A stretch of DNA of 64,000 nucleotides from Thamnaconus septentrionalis. Lineage: Eukaryota > Chordata > Actinopteri > Tetraodontiformes > Monacanthidae. The stretch spans positions 718,501 through 782,500 of the forward strand of contig CM020520.1 in the NCBI GenBank assembly GCA_009823395.1, given 5' to 3'. Under the pieces are notes generated by a model. The model was not told where the DNA came from. It made no database searches and saw only the letters and a list, made by a program, of their open reading frames with translations. Position numbers and translations under genes: made by a program. This document shows, one piece after another, positions 36,514 through 48,332 of this stretch (position 1 is the stretch's first letter; each line of letters opens with the position of its first letter).

Positions 36514-37264
36514 ACGGGAGCAGCAGAAACAGTCCAATCTGTCTGGGCAGTGGCATGAAGCAGGCCTCCTCTGCTGAAGCGCAGTGTGATTCATCGGCCT
36601 GATTGCAATAACATATGTTAACTGGTTTTCAATTTGGCGCAGACAGACTGTTGCCGGTTCGCGGCATCAAAAATATAACTGGAGGAGAATGAGAGGAACC
36701 AAGCTGGGAGCTCAGAGCTGAGTATTTAATGGCGTTCCATTTGGACCGTTCAAGTAAAGTGCGACTGCCAGGACCTTGAAGTGATTATCTTAAACTGTGA
36801 GCTGTGTCTGCTATTGGAATTGAAGAAATAAATGATAACAGTGAACTGTCATCGCCTCCAGAAAGTATTTCTATTAAAATAAACCAACAACAAGAACAAC
36901 AGATTGATTTCAAATGAAGCGGTGCAACCACCCGTGGTAAAAAGACTCTTAAAAGTGTTGAATTTCATTAGGCCACATGCTTCAGATTGCTGGGTGGAAA
37001 AGCTATTCAAGCCATTAACTTTGAGCTGCTCAGCTGATAATGCTTGAGAAAAATAATAATAATAAAAGCAATATTGCAAGTGGTAAAAAAACAGGTAGGT
37101 TGGAGAGACTTTTGTCGACCGGCTCCGCTGAAAATGTTGTTTTGGCTTCAGCCTTTTAGCACTAAAACCTTTTCAAGCCGCTGCAGCTGCCTTGCGGGCC
37201 GACGGCTGTGTGATGTGTGTCGTGGTGACCGTCTATGGCAGCGGGGTCTCCCTCTGCGACAGTC

Positions 37265-38155
37265 GTTGACTGGGGGGATTGGAGGACTGATGGACTGGGG
37301 GACTGGAGGATGGGAGGACTGGATTGCTGGAGGACTGGAGGACTGATGGACTGGGGGACTGGAAGACAGGTGGAGTGGGGGACTGGAGCGCTGGGGGACT
37401 AGAGGAGTGGGGGACTGGATGGTTGGGGGACTGGGGGACTGGGGGGCTGGAGGACTGGAGGGCTGGAGAACTGTTGGACTGGAAGACTGGAGGACTGGAG
37501 GACTGGAGGGCTGGAGAACTGTTGGACTGGAAGACTGGAGGACTGATGGACTGGAAGACTGGGGGACTGGAGGGCTGGGGACTGGAAGACTGGAGGACTG
37601 ATGGACTGGAAGACTGGGGGACTGGAGGACTGGAGGGCTGGAGAACTGTTGGACTGGAAGACTGGAGGACTGATGGACTGGAAGACTGGGGGACTGGAGG
37701 GCTGGAGAACTGTTGGACTGGAAGACTGGAGGACTGGAGGACTGGAGGGCTGGAGAACTGTTGGACTGGAAGACTGGAGGACTGATGGACTGGAAGACTG
37801 GGGGACTGGAGGGCTGGGGGACTGGAAGACTGGAGGACTGATGGACTGGAAGACTGGGGGACTGGAGGGCTGGGGGACTGGAAGACTGGAGGACTGATGG
37901 ACTGGAAGACTGGGGGACTGGAGGGCTGGGGGACTGGAAGACTGGAGGCTTGATGGACTGGAGGACGGGAGGACTGGAGGGCTGGAGGACTGGAGGACTG
38001 GAGAACTGTTGGACTGGAAGACTGGAGGACTGATGGACTGGAGGACAGGGGGACTGGAGGACTGATGGACTGGGGGACTGGTAGACTGGAGGACTGATGG
38101 ACTGGAGGACGGGAGGACTGGAGGACTGATGGACTGCAGGACTAGTAGACTGGCT
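37265..38155. repeat. GACTGGAGGA-type minisatellite with 56-bp higher-order period
   Basis: About 0.9 kb consists of variants of a roughly 10-bp unit (GACTGGAGGA, GACTGGGGGA, GACTGGAAGA, GACTGATGGA). In the right part a compound unit repeats exactly every 56 bp: the GATGGACTGG marker falls at 37784, 37840, 37896 and 37952. The left part carries other compound arrangements with GAGAACTGTTGG inserts. Because the array lacks TAG/TAA/TGA in several frames, it stays open for over 300 codons on the minus strand (Ser/Pro-rich) and about 150 on the plus strand. I regard those frames as by-products. Confidence 0.97.
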
Positions 38156-39787
38156 CTCAGTAAACAGGGCAGAGTGGCAACTCACCGGCGGCCTCATTTG
38201 CACCATCATCCTACTGGAGTTAACAGGCTTTCCAGGAAATTACGGGCCCGTTGTTGGCAAAATGTTTGTGACAGGGGGAAATATGGGACTGAATCAGACT
38301 AAGCTTACCGCTGGGGCTCCGTCCCGGTTCAGACCCCTGGTGGCGGGGAGGGAGTTCTGTGGTAAACAATGACTTCACGGTCGGCTGTTTAAGATGGAGT
38401 TGAAGTGTTTCTGCGTCTTGTGATTAGAAGGCACCTGCCTCCCGCTGATGTAAAGAGTCTTTTCATTTGCCCACCGCGACGAGCTCAATCAGACCCAGGA
38501 GTGGACGGTATCTGCCAATGACCACGCAGGACGCCGCTCTGCAGCTTTCAACCGCCGTCCAATGTTATCTACCCGCGTAAAAGCAAACTTGTGAGCGTGT
38601 GGGAGGACGTCGTGACCAACGTGGTGACAAAGCGTGTAAATGCTCGGCTAATGAGATTGTCTCCTTCCCTCTCCAGCTTGACGAGGCAACCAATCATCAG
38701 CTTGTAATCTACCAACGTCGGCACGCTGCTAAATGAAAGACCTGCTCACGACGTGGACGTGTTGTGCGTGCAGGTCGCCTGTCATCAGCCCCGTCGGAGT
38801 GGCGTTGAAGGAGCAGGTCAGAGCAGATTAGGAAACGTCTATAATTGATCATTACGCTTTGACAGACTCCATTCGTCTTGTGGATTTTTTAATAATGTCC
38901 CAGCATGGCGCCTCCTCCCTGGGAATCCCTAGGAAGATTCAATAAGCCTGTAATAATCGTGATGAGCGCCGCGCTAATTGTGTTTGGCTCGATTTGGTCA
39001 CCCACAGGAGGAGGCTGAGTGCGTCGACAACCAAGACCGAGGACTGAGCGGCACAATAAAGCGCCCGAGTACAAAGCCACTTCTTTATTCCCAATCTATA
39101 AATGACCGGCTTGGCCAATTAGACCCTGATTTAAAAGTTGGGGGCAGCACTCGGCGCCCGCCAGGCACTTGATGATGAGGTCGGAATCATTAACGGCGAG
39201 CCTGCGAAGCCACGCGGGTGGATAACAAGCTCCGACCAAGTCACCTCGCCACCAGGGCGGCGCTGCAGGTTTCTCTTTGCACGCAGGGCAGCGGCAGAGC
39301 GCCTCCCTCCTGTTGCAAGGAGAGCCATTCACAATCCGCCCTGCCAGTGCCGAAAGAAAAAACAGGAAAGAAGGCGTCAGCCACGACACCAGGCGGCACT
39401 CTGCATACCAGCAGTCGCAAGCATTTAATGGTGAGATGCAACTTGGCCCCGTCGCTGCATTGATCATGCGGTGGACTGGGACCGCCGCCGCTGGCAGCAT
39501 CAAGGCCGGACACCAGCGCAAAACATTACAAATGAGCTTCAGCGCAAATTCCTGCCAGGCGCCGCCGCTGCTTTGATGTGTAGATAGAGCAAGACCAACC
39601 CCCCTCTGGCCCCTCCCACTCCCATCCATCCATCCATCCCTCTCCATCCCTCACTTCACGTCTCCTGTCCAGGTGAAACGGACCACGTCGGGAGGCGTGG
39701 CCTGGGGTGTGTGTGTGTGGAAACTGAGTATTAAAAAAATATTGAGAGGTGGGCTGAGCACACAGCCGCAACACTGGATGGGTGGAC

Positions 39788-39828
39788 GAGGGACAGAGGG
39801 ACAGAGGGACAGAGGGACAGAGGGACGG
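39788..39828. repeat. (GGGACAGA)n 8-bp tandem repeat
   Basis: About five units of an 8-bp repeat. Confidence 0.93.
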
Positions 39829-40098
39829 TGTTTGAAGCTGGGCTCAGACTCTCAGTGATGGTTTGTTATCCAGGAATCTTCTGCTCTCCTCTCCCTCCCT
39901 CTCTCCTCTCTCTCCCCCTGCCTCTCTCTCTCCCTCCCTCGCCACTCTGCCAGACTCGGGAGAAGCGTAATTGAGAGCGAACATGCAAACAAAGCTAATG
40001 ATTTTCCTCCCACTTTACATTTGGCTCCCCGAGGCTCCTGTCTGCCAAGCCCAGCTCATACATCTTTCACTAAGTACGTCTACTGACCCGCCACCGCA

Positions 40099-40104
<6 letters not shown>

Positions 40105-40139
<35 letters not shown>
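40105..40139. repeat. (GA)n microsatellite
   Basis: A GA tract of about 35 bp, preceded by pyrimidine-rich (CTCTCCCT) sequence at about 39885-39945. Confidence 0.95.
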
Positions 40140-40144
<5 letters not shown>

Positions 40145-40523
40145 GAAGAGAGTGGCTGTCTGCTCTCCTCTTTGACAAAGAAAATGAAAGTCAGTCAGAG
40201 AGAGGAAAAGGAAAAAGATGAAGTAAGAACGTTGGAGCGACGAGGTTTATATAAAAATACGACATCATTACGACTACGTGAATCTTGTAGCCGCTGGACA
40301 CTGAGAGGCGGCTTTGGCTCGGACCGCTCGGATGAATTATCTCTCCTCACTCATCTCCACTAAATCTTCCTGCAGCTGCAGATTTATAACCAGGCGGCAG
40401 CAAAAAAAACAAAACAAACACGCATTTTGAAAGTGGGAAAAGGCTGCGACAATCTCCAAATCAGATCCTGTTGCGCTCAATACTCTCCAATATTTCAAGC
40501 CATATTGTATTGTAAGCCATGTG

Positions 40524-40598
40524 CAAAATGTTTTCCTGCATTAAAGACAAAATGTTTTCCTGCATTAATGGTTTCCTGCAAACCATTAATGCAGGAAA
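40524..40598. repeat. Direct repeat plus perfect inverted repeat (hairpin)
   Basis: A 21-bp word occurs twice in direct orientation (40524-40544 and 40548-40568). The second copy runs into a perfect 19-bp inverted repeat: arm 40556-40574, 5-nt loop 40575-40579, arm 40580-40598. Two further pairs form beyond a single bulged T (40555). The transcript of either strand would fold into a stable short hairpin. Origin and function are unknown; it could be a replication or template-switch product, or part of a small element. Confidence 0.9.
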
Positions 40599-41276
40599 CA
40601 TGAGTGCAGGCGTGCATGCAGTGGTGGCCTGCGTGTGTTTTGACAAGCAAAGGCCTGCAGGTGCGCCAGCGCCAACACGTGCGCTGCATCTCAACCACGA
40701 GCTGGATGCAGGAGGCTTTAGACTGAGCCCACGTGAGACGGCGCCACCTATAGTCCCGGCCCAGGCTGCCAGTCTTTGCGGAGATGAGCTGCGGAGACGA
40801 GACGTGTGACTTTTCATTCTGGCGCCTGGAACAGCGACGCTAAGCCTGCGGAGATCCTCCTGACTGGCCGCTTCATGTCTGGACTCAGCTGAGGGTTATT
40901 TTTAACGGTGCTGCTCCCTCACTGACATCTCCAGCTAACACTCATCCCAGCTGCTCTCTGCCTCATGCACCCAATGCTCGGGAAGATCCACTGCACAATA
41001 ACTCCCTCTTCCTTCAAAGTATTATATACCATTTATGTCCTATACTATTACTGACCACATTTTTAATTTGGATCTTTTTGATTTTTTCTGAATTACATTT
41101 TTCTCAATAATTTGATTATTTTAAATTAAACCTCAAATAAATTTATTTACATTTTTATCATCACCAAGGCATTTTACTGAAAGCTTGCCAAGCATTTTCA
41201 AAGACAGTCAAAGAGCAGACATCAACTTTTTGGGATTTCTATGGTAATAGAAATTACTGTCAGGCTCTTCCCACAG

Positions 41277-41279
<3 letters not shown>

Positions 41280-41320
<41 letters not shown>

Positions 41321-41330
41321 GCAGCAGCGG
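41280..41330. repeat. (CAG)n repeat
   Basis: About 17 CAG-type units with CGG interruptions at the right end. No coding context. Confidence 0.95.
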
Positions 41331-42676
41331 TTTGACCTGCACCCCGGCGACTTCACACCTGCTCCCGCAGCGACTTAACAAGCCGATGGGCTGCACAAGA
41401 AAAGGAACGGCAGCATCGGAGCTGCTTCACTAATTCAGTGGCGTTGAAATAATGAAGCAAGTGGTCCAGGGCTGCTGAGACAGACAGCTGCTCTCTCCCC
41501 CCCCCCACCACCAAATGCACAAAAACAGGCAAATATTTACCAAAATAACCCACCCGCCCTCAAAAGGGGGATTTTCATTAAAAAAAATGCCCTCATTACG
41601 CTGCAGTATTGTGTTTATGGTCAATACGGTTATGCAAGTGCGGCGTGGATGTTTTTGGCGGTGGGTAATGAGCTGCAAATCAGTTGCATCTGGGCCGGTG
41701 GAGGAGAGCAGCGGCGCTGCAGCACGCGCTCATTCAAATTACACTTCATTACCGGGCGCTGGGTGAAAAACACGGCGCCCCCTAGGACCGCCCCGCCCCA
41801 CAACACACCGCCTCGCCCCGACACCAGCAGCTCTCTGGGTCCAGTTGGAGCACAAAGTTGGCGCTTCCCTTTCTTTCCCTCTTTCTCTCTTTCTTTCCTT
41901 CAACAGACGTGAAGAGAGATCTGCTCGGAGCAAACGCGCTCGTTCACGCCCCGGTTTCACGCTCGCGCTGTACAAAATAGATTTGCATCTCTGACACGGC
42001 CTGGCTAGTTGTTAGCGGCGGCGCAGCAAGTGTTTGATCCTGTGTGACACACAGTCAGCGCAGCAGGACGCCTCGCACACTGTCACCTGTCACACTGGGC
42101 CGCTCACACGGCAGCGTGGCTGACGAGGCCGGACTGGACAAGACTCGACAGGAGACAAGCGGCCCATTAAGGAAATTGACCCCTCGGCTCTGCGGCGGCG
42201 CCGATGGCTGGACGGCCGCTCGCTGGCTGGGTCGCTGGCCGTGGTAATTGAGCTCTCAGTGCGTCCGTCAGCCGCGTCCGCAGTCCGTCAAGCCTGAAGT
42301 GTGAGTCTCTGCTGAGTGATGGCAAAATAATAACACAAGAGTTTTTCCTGCTGGCTGCTGGAGGTTTGGACGAGGAGCCCACGACACAACTTTTTTTCGT
42401 TTGAAACGACAAAAGTTAACCTGAATCTCAGGTGGAAAAACAAAGAGAGCAAATTTATTTGCCTGAACTGTTCCAATTTAATATTTCACATACACAAACA
42501 AATATTTTTTTTTCACTTTCTTCATAAGTCTGCATAAAGAAAAAGAAAGAAAACAGAGAAGAAAAGGGATGAAGTTTTTATTTTTTGTGTTTTTATTTCT
42601 TGTCTGAGACGCTGCAGTAAGCGTCTGATTAAAGGTCGCATGAGTACTCAACAGTCTTTTTGCTTTTGCTATTATG

Positions 42677-42680
<4 letters not shown>

Positions 42681-42718
<38 letters not shown>
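42681..42718. repeat. (CA)n microsatellite
   Basis: A CA tract of about 38 bp, flanked by TATGTATA-type sequence on both sides. Confidence 0.95.
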
Positions 42719-42722
<4 letters not shown>

Positions 42723-44849
42723 CCCACATATATGTATTACTGCAAGGTTAATTAAATCAAGCTAATGAATACTGCTGTTCACATCCTCTCCTGCAGGTGT
42801 GGAGCCCAAAGTGGGCGGTGCTCTGCGGAGGAGACACTACACAACACACACAAGTGCACTCTGTGGCGCAGCCACTGATGGCGCTAGCCGCTAATCAACC
42901 TCTCTGTGATCTCTCCGTTCGGGAGCGACACAACACACGAGCTCGGCGCCGGCGCTGCTCGTTGACGAGCCCCCAGAACAAAACCGGGACCTGACGATCT
43001 TCTCCCATCAGCGGAGGACATATTTTACTCAATAGGAAGTGGCTCCGCCCACCTGCTCACCACCATGTTCCAGAGGACAGACAACCGGATCGCCTGCGTT
43101 TCTTCGACGGCATGCCGCTCGCCGCCGCACCAACCACCAACCAGGTGGCGCTCTTGACCTGACGACTGGAGTCTTATTACCCTTTCATAATTGGAAGGAG
43201 GAAGAGGGTAGGTGTGTGTGTGTGGGTGTAGGGGGGGGGATCTGCAACATCACCGTTCCATTTACAATATTTACAACTCAATAAACGTTTCATTTCATCC
43301 TCTGTCCTTCATGCCTGCGAGTTCCAGATAACAGGGAGGTTAAAGAGAGACGGCCGGCATAAATTGGCTCAAAGCAGAAGCATATGCAAGCGCCCACTGA
43401 CTGGAGGGTCCCTTTGAGACCACCGCCGCCGCCTCACCTCCGCATCAGCCCCGATGACATTGCTTGTGAGGCCTGAATTAGCGGCTGAAATCAGGCGTAG
43501 GATACAATCAGCAGCATCCAAGGAGTTATTTGAAGATGTGTGGAGCAACACAGGGGCTCCGGCAGCTTAACGCGCTTTGCTGCACTCTGATTGGTGGCGC
43601 CAGCTCGGCTCTGATGTCGCTCGGCCACGTCGGACGACGGTGCATGGTTGATGTTGGATTTGAAAGGAATTTTTGAAAGAAAAATCAACTTCCCATTTTC
43701 TTTTTTATCTTCCTTTCCTTTATTTTCCGACTCTAAAGGAGAAAAATGACGGTTAACCAACACGGCGCCGCTTGCTGCACAGCCTGCTGTCATCTGCAGG
43801 CGGCCGCAGCCGCACGAGCCGATGAGCACCGGGAGTCTGAGCAGATCTCAGCCAGGAAGATTCAGCCGCAGGCAGGAAGACAGGCAGGCCAAAAAAAACA
43901 ACTTTCCAGAGTGCGACCAGCAGCGGCGGCCAGTTTGGCGGCAGATGACAGAAGGCCGTGTCACTCTGGGCAGCGGAAGACACCAAAGTGGAGGGTTTTC
44001 AGTCGAGGGAAACAGCAGGAACGCAAGCAAAACTCCCGCCAGCCTGAGAGGCAGAAAAACGGCTCTTGGAGATGGAATTTTCAGAGTTCAGAGTTTTTCA
44101 CTCGCTTTTCTCTTTGCCTCCCTGACAGCCAATTTGCACTTGGTCGCCGTGTGAGTGTGACCGACATGCTCCTGGTGACCAGCGGGAGGAAGGTCAGCTG
44201 CGTGTGTTGGGAGAGATCAGCGACGGCGTCGCAGCTCTGCAGTCTTTGACATGAGGAAGAGTTTGGATGCGAGTGTTTGCGAGTTCAGAGGTGGAGGAGA
44301 CTGTGCGGATGCTCCACAACACCACTGCTTTCATCAGAAACCATTCCCTCACTTTCACTGCTGCGGATGGAAGTTGGATCTCCATCGATGGCCCACTTGT
44401 AAGCTGGAGGTCGGCGCTACTTTTTCAGGCTGAGGGCTTCGAGGGTCACTGATGAAGATCAGTGAAGAGCGATCCCTCCTCCGAATGGGCCGTATGACAC
44501 ACTGAGCACTGCATATAATAAGGTGACTGAAGCCTTTGCAACAACAACAACAACAACAAAAAAACAAACATCCAGGACCATCTGCTGCCGAGAAGACGGT
44601 GCAGCAGACACACACCCAGCCGGGTGTTGAGAGTGAACTCTCAGCGAGGTCTCACACTCAGCGTGAGCACACAACTCCCGGTGCGTGTGTGTGCATGCAG
44701 AGACGCACACTACATTAGCATCTGCCGGGGCCATACGACGGCAGATAGATCCGCCCGGGGCTCCATGCATCTTCATTAAAGTCGCCACTTACCACCTCTC
44801 ACCCAAACTGCCAAACCGTCGCGCTTGCCAGATGCTGCGCTCCAGCCGT

Positions 44850-44877
44850 GTTGTTGTTGTTGTTGTTGTTGTTGTTG
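44850..44877. repeat. (GTT)n microsatellite
   Basis: About nine GTT units. An AAC tract in the opposite sense lies at about 44540-44558, so the two are complementary over about 18 bp. Confidence 0.94.
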
Positions 44878-46340
44878 CGCGCTGCTGTTGTCGTTGTTTG
44901 TGTTTTTCAGATGTGTCGGGAAGCCGTTTTGTGTTTGTCGGCAGGGTGTGTGAGGGCGTGCGTGCATGTGCGTGTGTGCGTTGTGGTTTTTTTTGTGCCA
45001 CTGCCAGCTAAATTCAGACATCAATCCTGGCCAGCCAATTACACGCGAAGAGGGTAATTTCCAGGGAGGAGCAGCGGAGGGCGACGCCTGCGCTAACCTC
45101 GTCCTGCTCTCCACCGTCAGTCAGCCTGTCAACTTTGACTCACACTTCTATTGAATTTCCTGCTTTTGGACTCCCGAAGGACTGCGAGTGACAGCTGGCA
45201 AAGCAAACTGTGCTAATCTGTTGGTTTTTTCCTTCATCCTGAAGGTTGTTGTTTATCACAAAAAAAACCCAAAGTGTTTTGATTCCCAGAGTTTTTGTCA
45301 GCGGACACATCAGACTGAGACAGACACAAAATTTGCATTACAGCTCGGTGGTGATTGGAGAAAGATCCACAGCAGAGCAGTTTGATTTCTGACGGCAAGT
45401 CGAGCACCATCAGCACCAGGCACCGAGACATTTCTTCCCAACAACAGTGCACTTTAAAATACTAAGTAATAGGAAAATGAGTAATAAAAAACAGGAGGTG
45501 AAAGAAGCAGAGCCAGAAGAACGATAAAACTTCTCTGCTTTGGCTTTTAAAGTCCAGCCTGTGCATAAAAGAGTGTAAATATCAGGACGATCTGATTAAA
45601 GCAAAGGATCAGTTTGGGAGTCTCAGTAGAAATAGAGCTGCACACCACCTTATTAAGTGATTACACACACACACACCACAGTTAGCCGTCAGACGACTTT
45701 GACTGTGTCAGCAGCTCCTCCCACATCTGACCGTCTCTCTGACGGCCCATCGGAATTTTGTGGTTCGTGTGATTGATGCACCTCAGCACTCATTCCTTGC
45801 CAGCGGGCGGTAGGTGGACTGTTTGTTTGCAGAGCAGCTCTGACCTCAGCAAACATCAAGAGGAAGTGGCAGTGGTGGCAGTGGTGGTGATCTGGAGCGT
45901 TGACAGTGCTTGGAACTGGGGGAAACCGCAGCCGCTCGGCAGCTGGGCTAGAAGAGGTGAATCATTTCCCCAAGAGTGGGCGTGTCCTCCAATGGTAGAA
46001 GCCTTGGACTTGATTAGCGTGGCCTCGTTAGCCCGGCGTGGCTGATGGTAAAGGCCGTGTGTCTGCCGTCTCGGAGGGAAGACGTAGCGTGAGGAAGAGG
46101 AAAAATACTGTGATCGTCACGGCGCCCCAGCGTGTCAATAAGTGACGGGCAGTTTCATCAATCCATAACCATTAGTGCAGATTACAGTGTGGAATTGTGG
46201 AGATGAAGCCCGTGTATGACGGGCGCGGCGAAGGTCGTGCACGCACTCACACTCGGCCCCCGCAACAAACTGCGGGTCGCTTCACAAATTAGCATCGACA
46301 AAAAGCCCGGGCAATTTAGCACCACTCTCAAATGAGGAGG

Positions 46341-46381
46341 TGTGGGAGGAGGAGGAGGAGGAGGAGGAGGAGGAGGAGGAA
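46341..46381. repeat. (GGA)n repeat
   Basis: About 13 GGA units followed by two AGGA units. Confidence 0.94.
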
Positions 46382-46500
46382 GGAAGGAAGGGCCAAGTAC
46401 AGTTCAAGTTCAAAGCCAGAGGCTCATCTTTCATCGGGTGGCACTGAGGGACACGTTTGTACACTGCAGCAACACTGGTCTGTCAGCGTTAATGACTGAC

Positions 46501-46558
46501 GAGTGGTGATTCACTTCCCCGCCGCCGCTGCAGCACCCTGCGGAATGAATCACCACTC
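46501..46558. repeat. Inverted repeat with hairpin potential
   Basis: Arms 46501-46513 and 46546-46558 are perfect 13-bp complements. Inside them TTCC(CC)GC and GCGGAA extend the stem with small bulges to about 19 pairs, leaving a loop of about 17 nt. The overall size of about 58 nt resembles a short pre-miRNA, but no known miRNA is recognised. Confidence 0.75.
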
Positions 46559-46683
46559 CACCCTCCACCCACCCTCCACCCTCCACTCCACCCTGCGCTC
46601 CATGTCGCCTGATGATGCTCACGGCTGCTATTTATACAAAAGAAGATGAGCCACTTGGAAGCAGAAACACTTTTGTTTTGGCT

Positions 46684-46687
<4 letters not shown>

Positions 46688-46715
<28 letters not shown>
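46688..46715. repeat. (GAT)n repeat
   Basis: About nine GAT units. Confidence 0.94.
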
Positions 46716-48293
46716 TAAACAACACTTTCAAATTAACGGAGCACATCCAAAGGCAATCAAGCTCAATCCCGGCTCTTAGTCCTGGCGTTCCGCCTGCATT
46801 TCACCACTTTTAACACAAATCATCGCAGCTCATCTGCATAAAATGATGCGACACAATAATCCAAGTGTGACGATGTACTTTTCCAGCGGAGTGAGTGCTG
46901 GAGTCGCTGGCTGTCACAGCGGAGAAGGTACAGGGGGGAATGAAATGCAGATCAAGTGCAGCAGCTGCTGAGTTTCTGCAGGATTTCTGCAGATTTAATG
47001 GCGTCAGAAAAAGGGCCAGCGACTAGTTGTGAACATTAAACCCTTCAAATCAAGTCAAAGCAAAGACTGCATATCTCAGCACCAGGTTGAAATACAACCC
47101 AAGCAACCAGGCCATAAATATAATAATGATCCTAATCAGAATAGTATGTCCTCACTGAGGCATCAGTGACACAGTCAGCAGGACTTTAAACCGACTCCAC
47201 ACCCTCTGTGGTGCAATGATAGTAATAACAACAATGATAATAAAGAGCAGACATCAGGACAGTAGTGACCTTACAGGAGCTTCTGCGGCCGCCTGATGTA
47301 TTTCAGTCGCAGCCCAGACTCCCACTTAGCAATTCAGCTCATTAAAATGCTGCCGACGCACCGAAAGCAATCTCCCCCAGAAATAGCGCCGCCATCAAGA
47401 CAGAAAAAAAGCAGCAAAAGAAACACGGCTCAAGTGGCAATCATCACAATTCTTTCTCTCTCACTCTCTTCCTGTCAACATATTTTGAGAAAACAAGAGG
47501 AAGTGCAGTCGTCCCACACACACTTCCTGTTAATTACATGCCAGTCAAACAATCTGCACCACTTTCTCTCCCCTAAAAATAATCATTAGAACAGCTGAGT
47601 TCAAGATGTTCATTGATTTGACCCGGCTGGTTCTCCTCTCAGCCACTGAGCTTTCCGTGAGGTCACCAAGGGTGACTTGACCCGACCTGCCGACTGGGTC
47701 ACAGCTCAGCAGCGAGACTCGTCTCTTCTGAACGACGCTCACCTCTGGCGTTATCAACACACCGAGAGCTGCTTGGATCTTCCTTATATGGACCCACTAC
47801 ACACCTTTCACTTAAACGTGACTTCCAGTACATGTGAAGTGTCAGCTTGCTTTGGTGTGGTCCTCGTTCGGCGCAGTGCGATCGGCCGGCCGGCACCTGC
47901 ACGCTGTTGGCTCGGGCTGCACGCAGCGCTCGTTCCTTTTTAACGTTAACATCAGAAACTGGAGGCAGACGTGATGTAACTGCGGCCGATGGGAAGCCGA
48001 CACACGAGCGTGCAGGTGGTGATGTGAAATCTCTCCTTGGCTTCCTCTTGGTCTGCGTCACCCTGGTGGTCTTCAGGCAGCCGTGCGGCCCAAAGCCGCC
48101 TGGTGGGCCACACGGTGGAATCCATCCAGCTGCAGTTTGCTTTGGACACAGGAGACGTGTTGTGATGTGAAGGGCTCACGCGAGGATGGAGGATGTGCTC
48201 ACGCATGCAAGTGGGCGCCTAACGTCTTCAACGTGGACGCCAGTGTGCATATGTTAGTGCTTTTTTAATTTGCACGTACACATGTGGATGCAC

Positions 48294-48295
<2 letters not shown>

Positions 48296-48330
<35 letters not shown>
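48296..48330. repeat. (GA)n microsatellite
   Basis: A perfect GA tract of about 35 bp. Confidence 0.95.

Positions 48331-48332
<2 letters not shown>

Larger units (their letters stand above)
26506..37264. other. Gene-poor region right of the PSKH-family gene
   Basis: The first part must hold the kinase 5' UTR and promoter, but no start site is evident and there is no CpG island comparable to that of epc1. C-runs occur at about 26733-26760. The rest has no recognisable coding exon. It holds microsatellites and AT-rich patches with TAATTA-type motifs (about 30700-30750, 32760-32845, 35215-35330, 35681-35757, 36315-36383). Confidence 0.6.

Noticed and set aside
37148..38209. A 353-codon minus-strand Ser/Pro-rich open frame, with shorter plus-strand GLEDW-type frames
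   Set aside because: They consist almost entirely of the minisatellite. The unit lacks stop codons, there is no promoter or splice evidence, and both strands are open at once.
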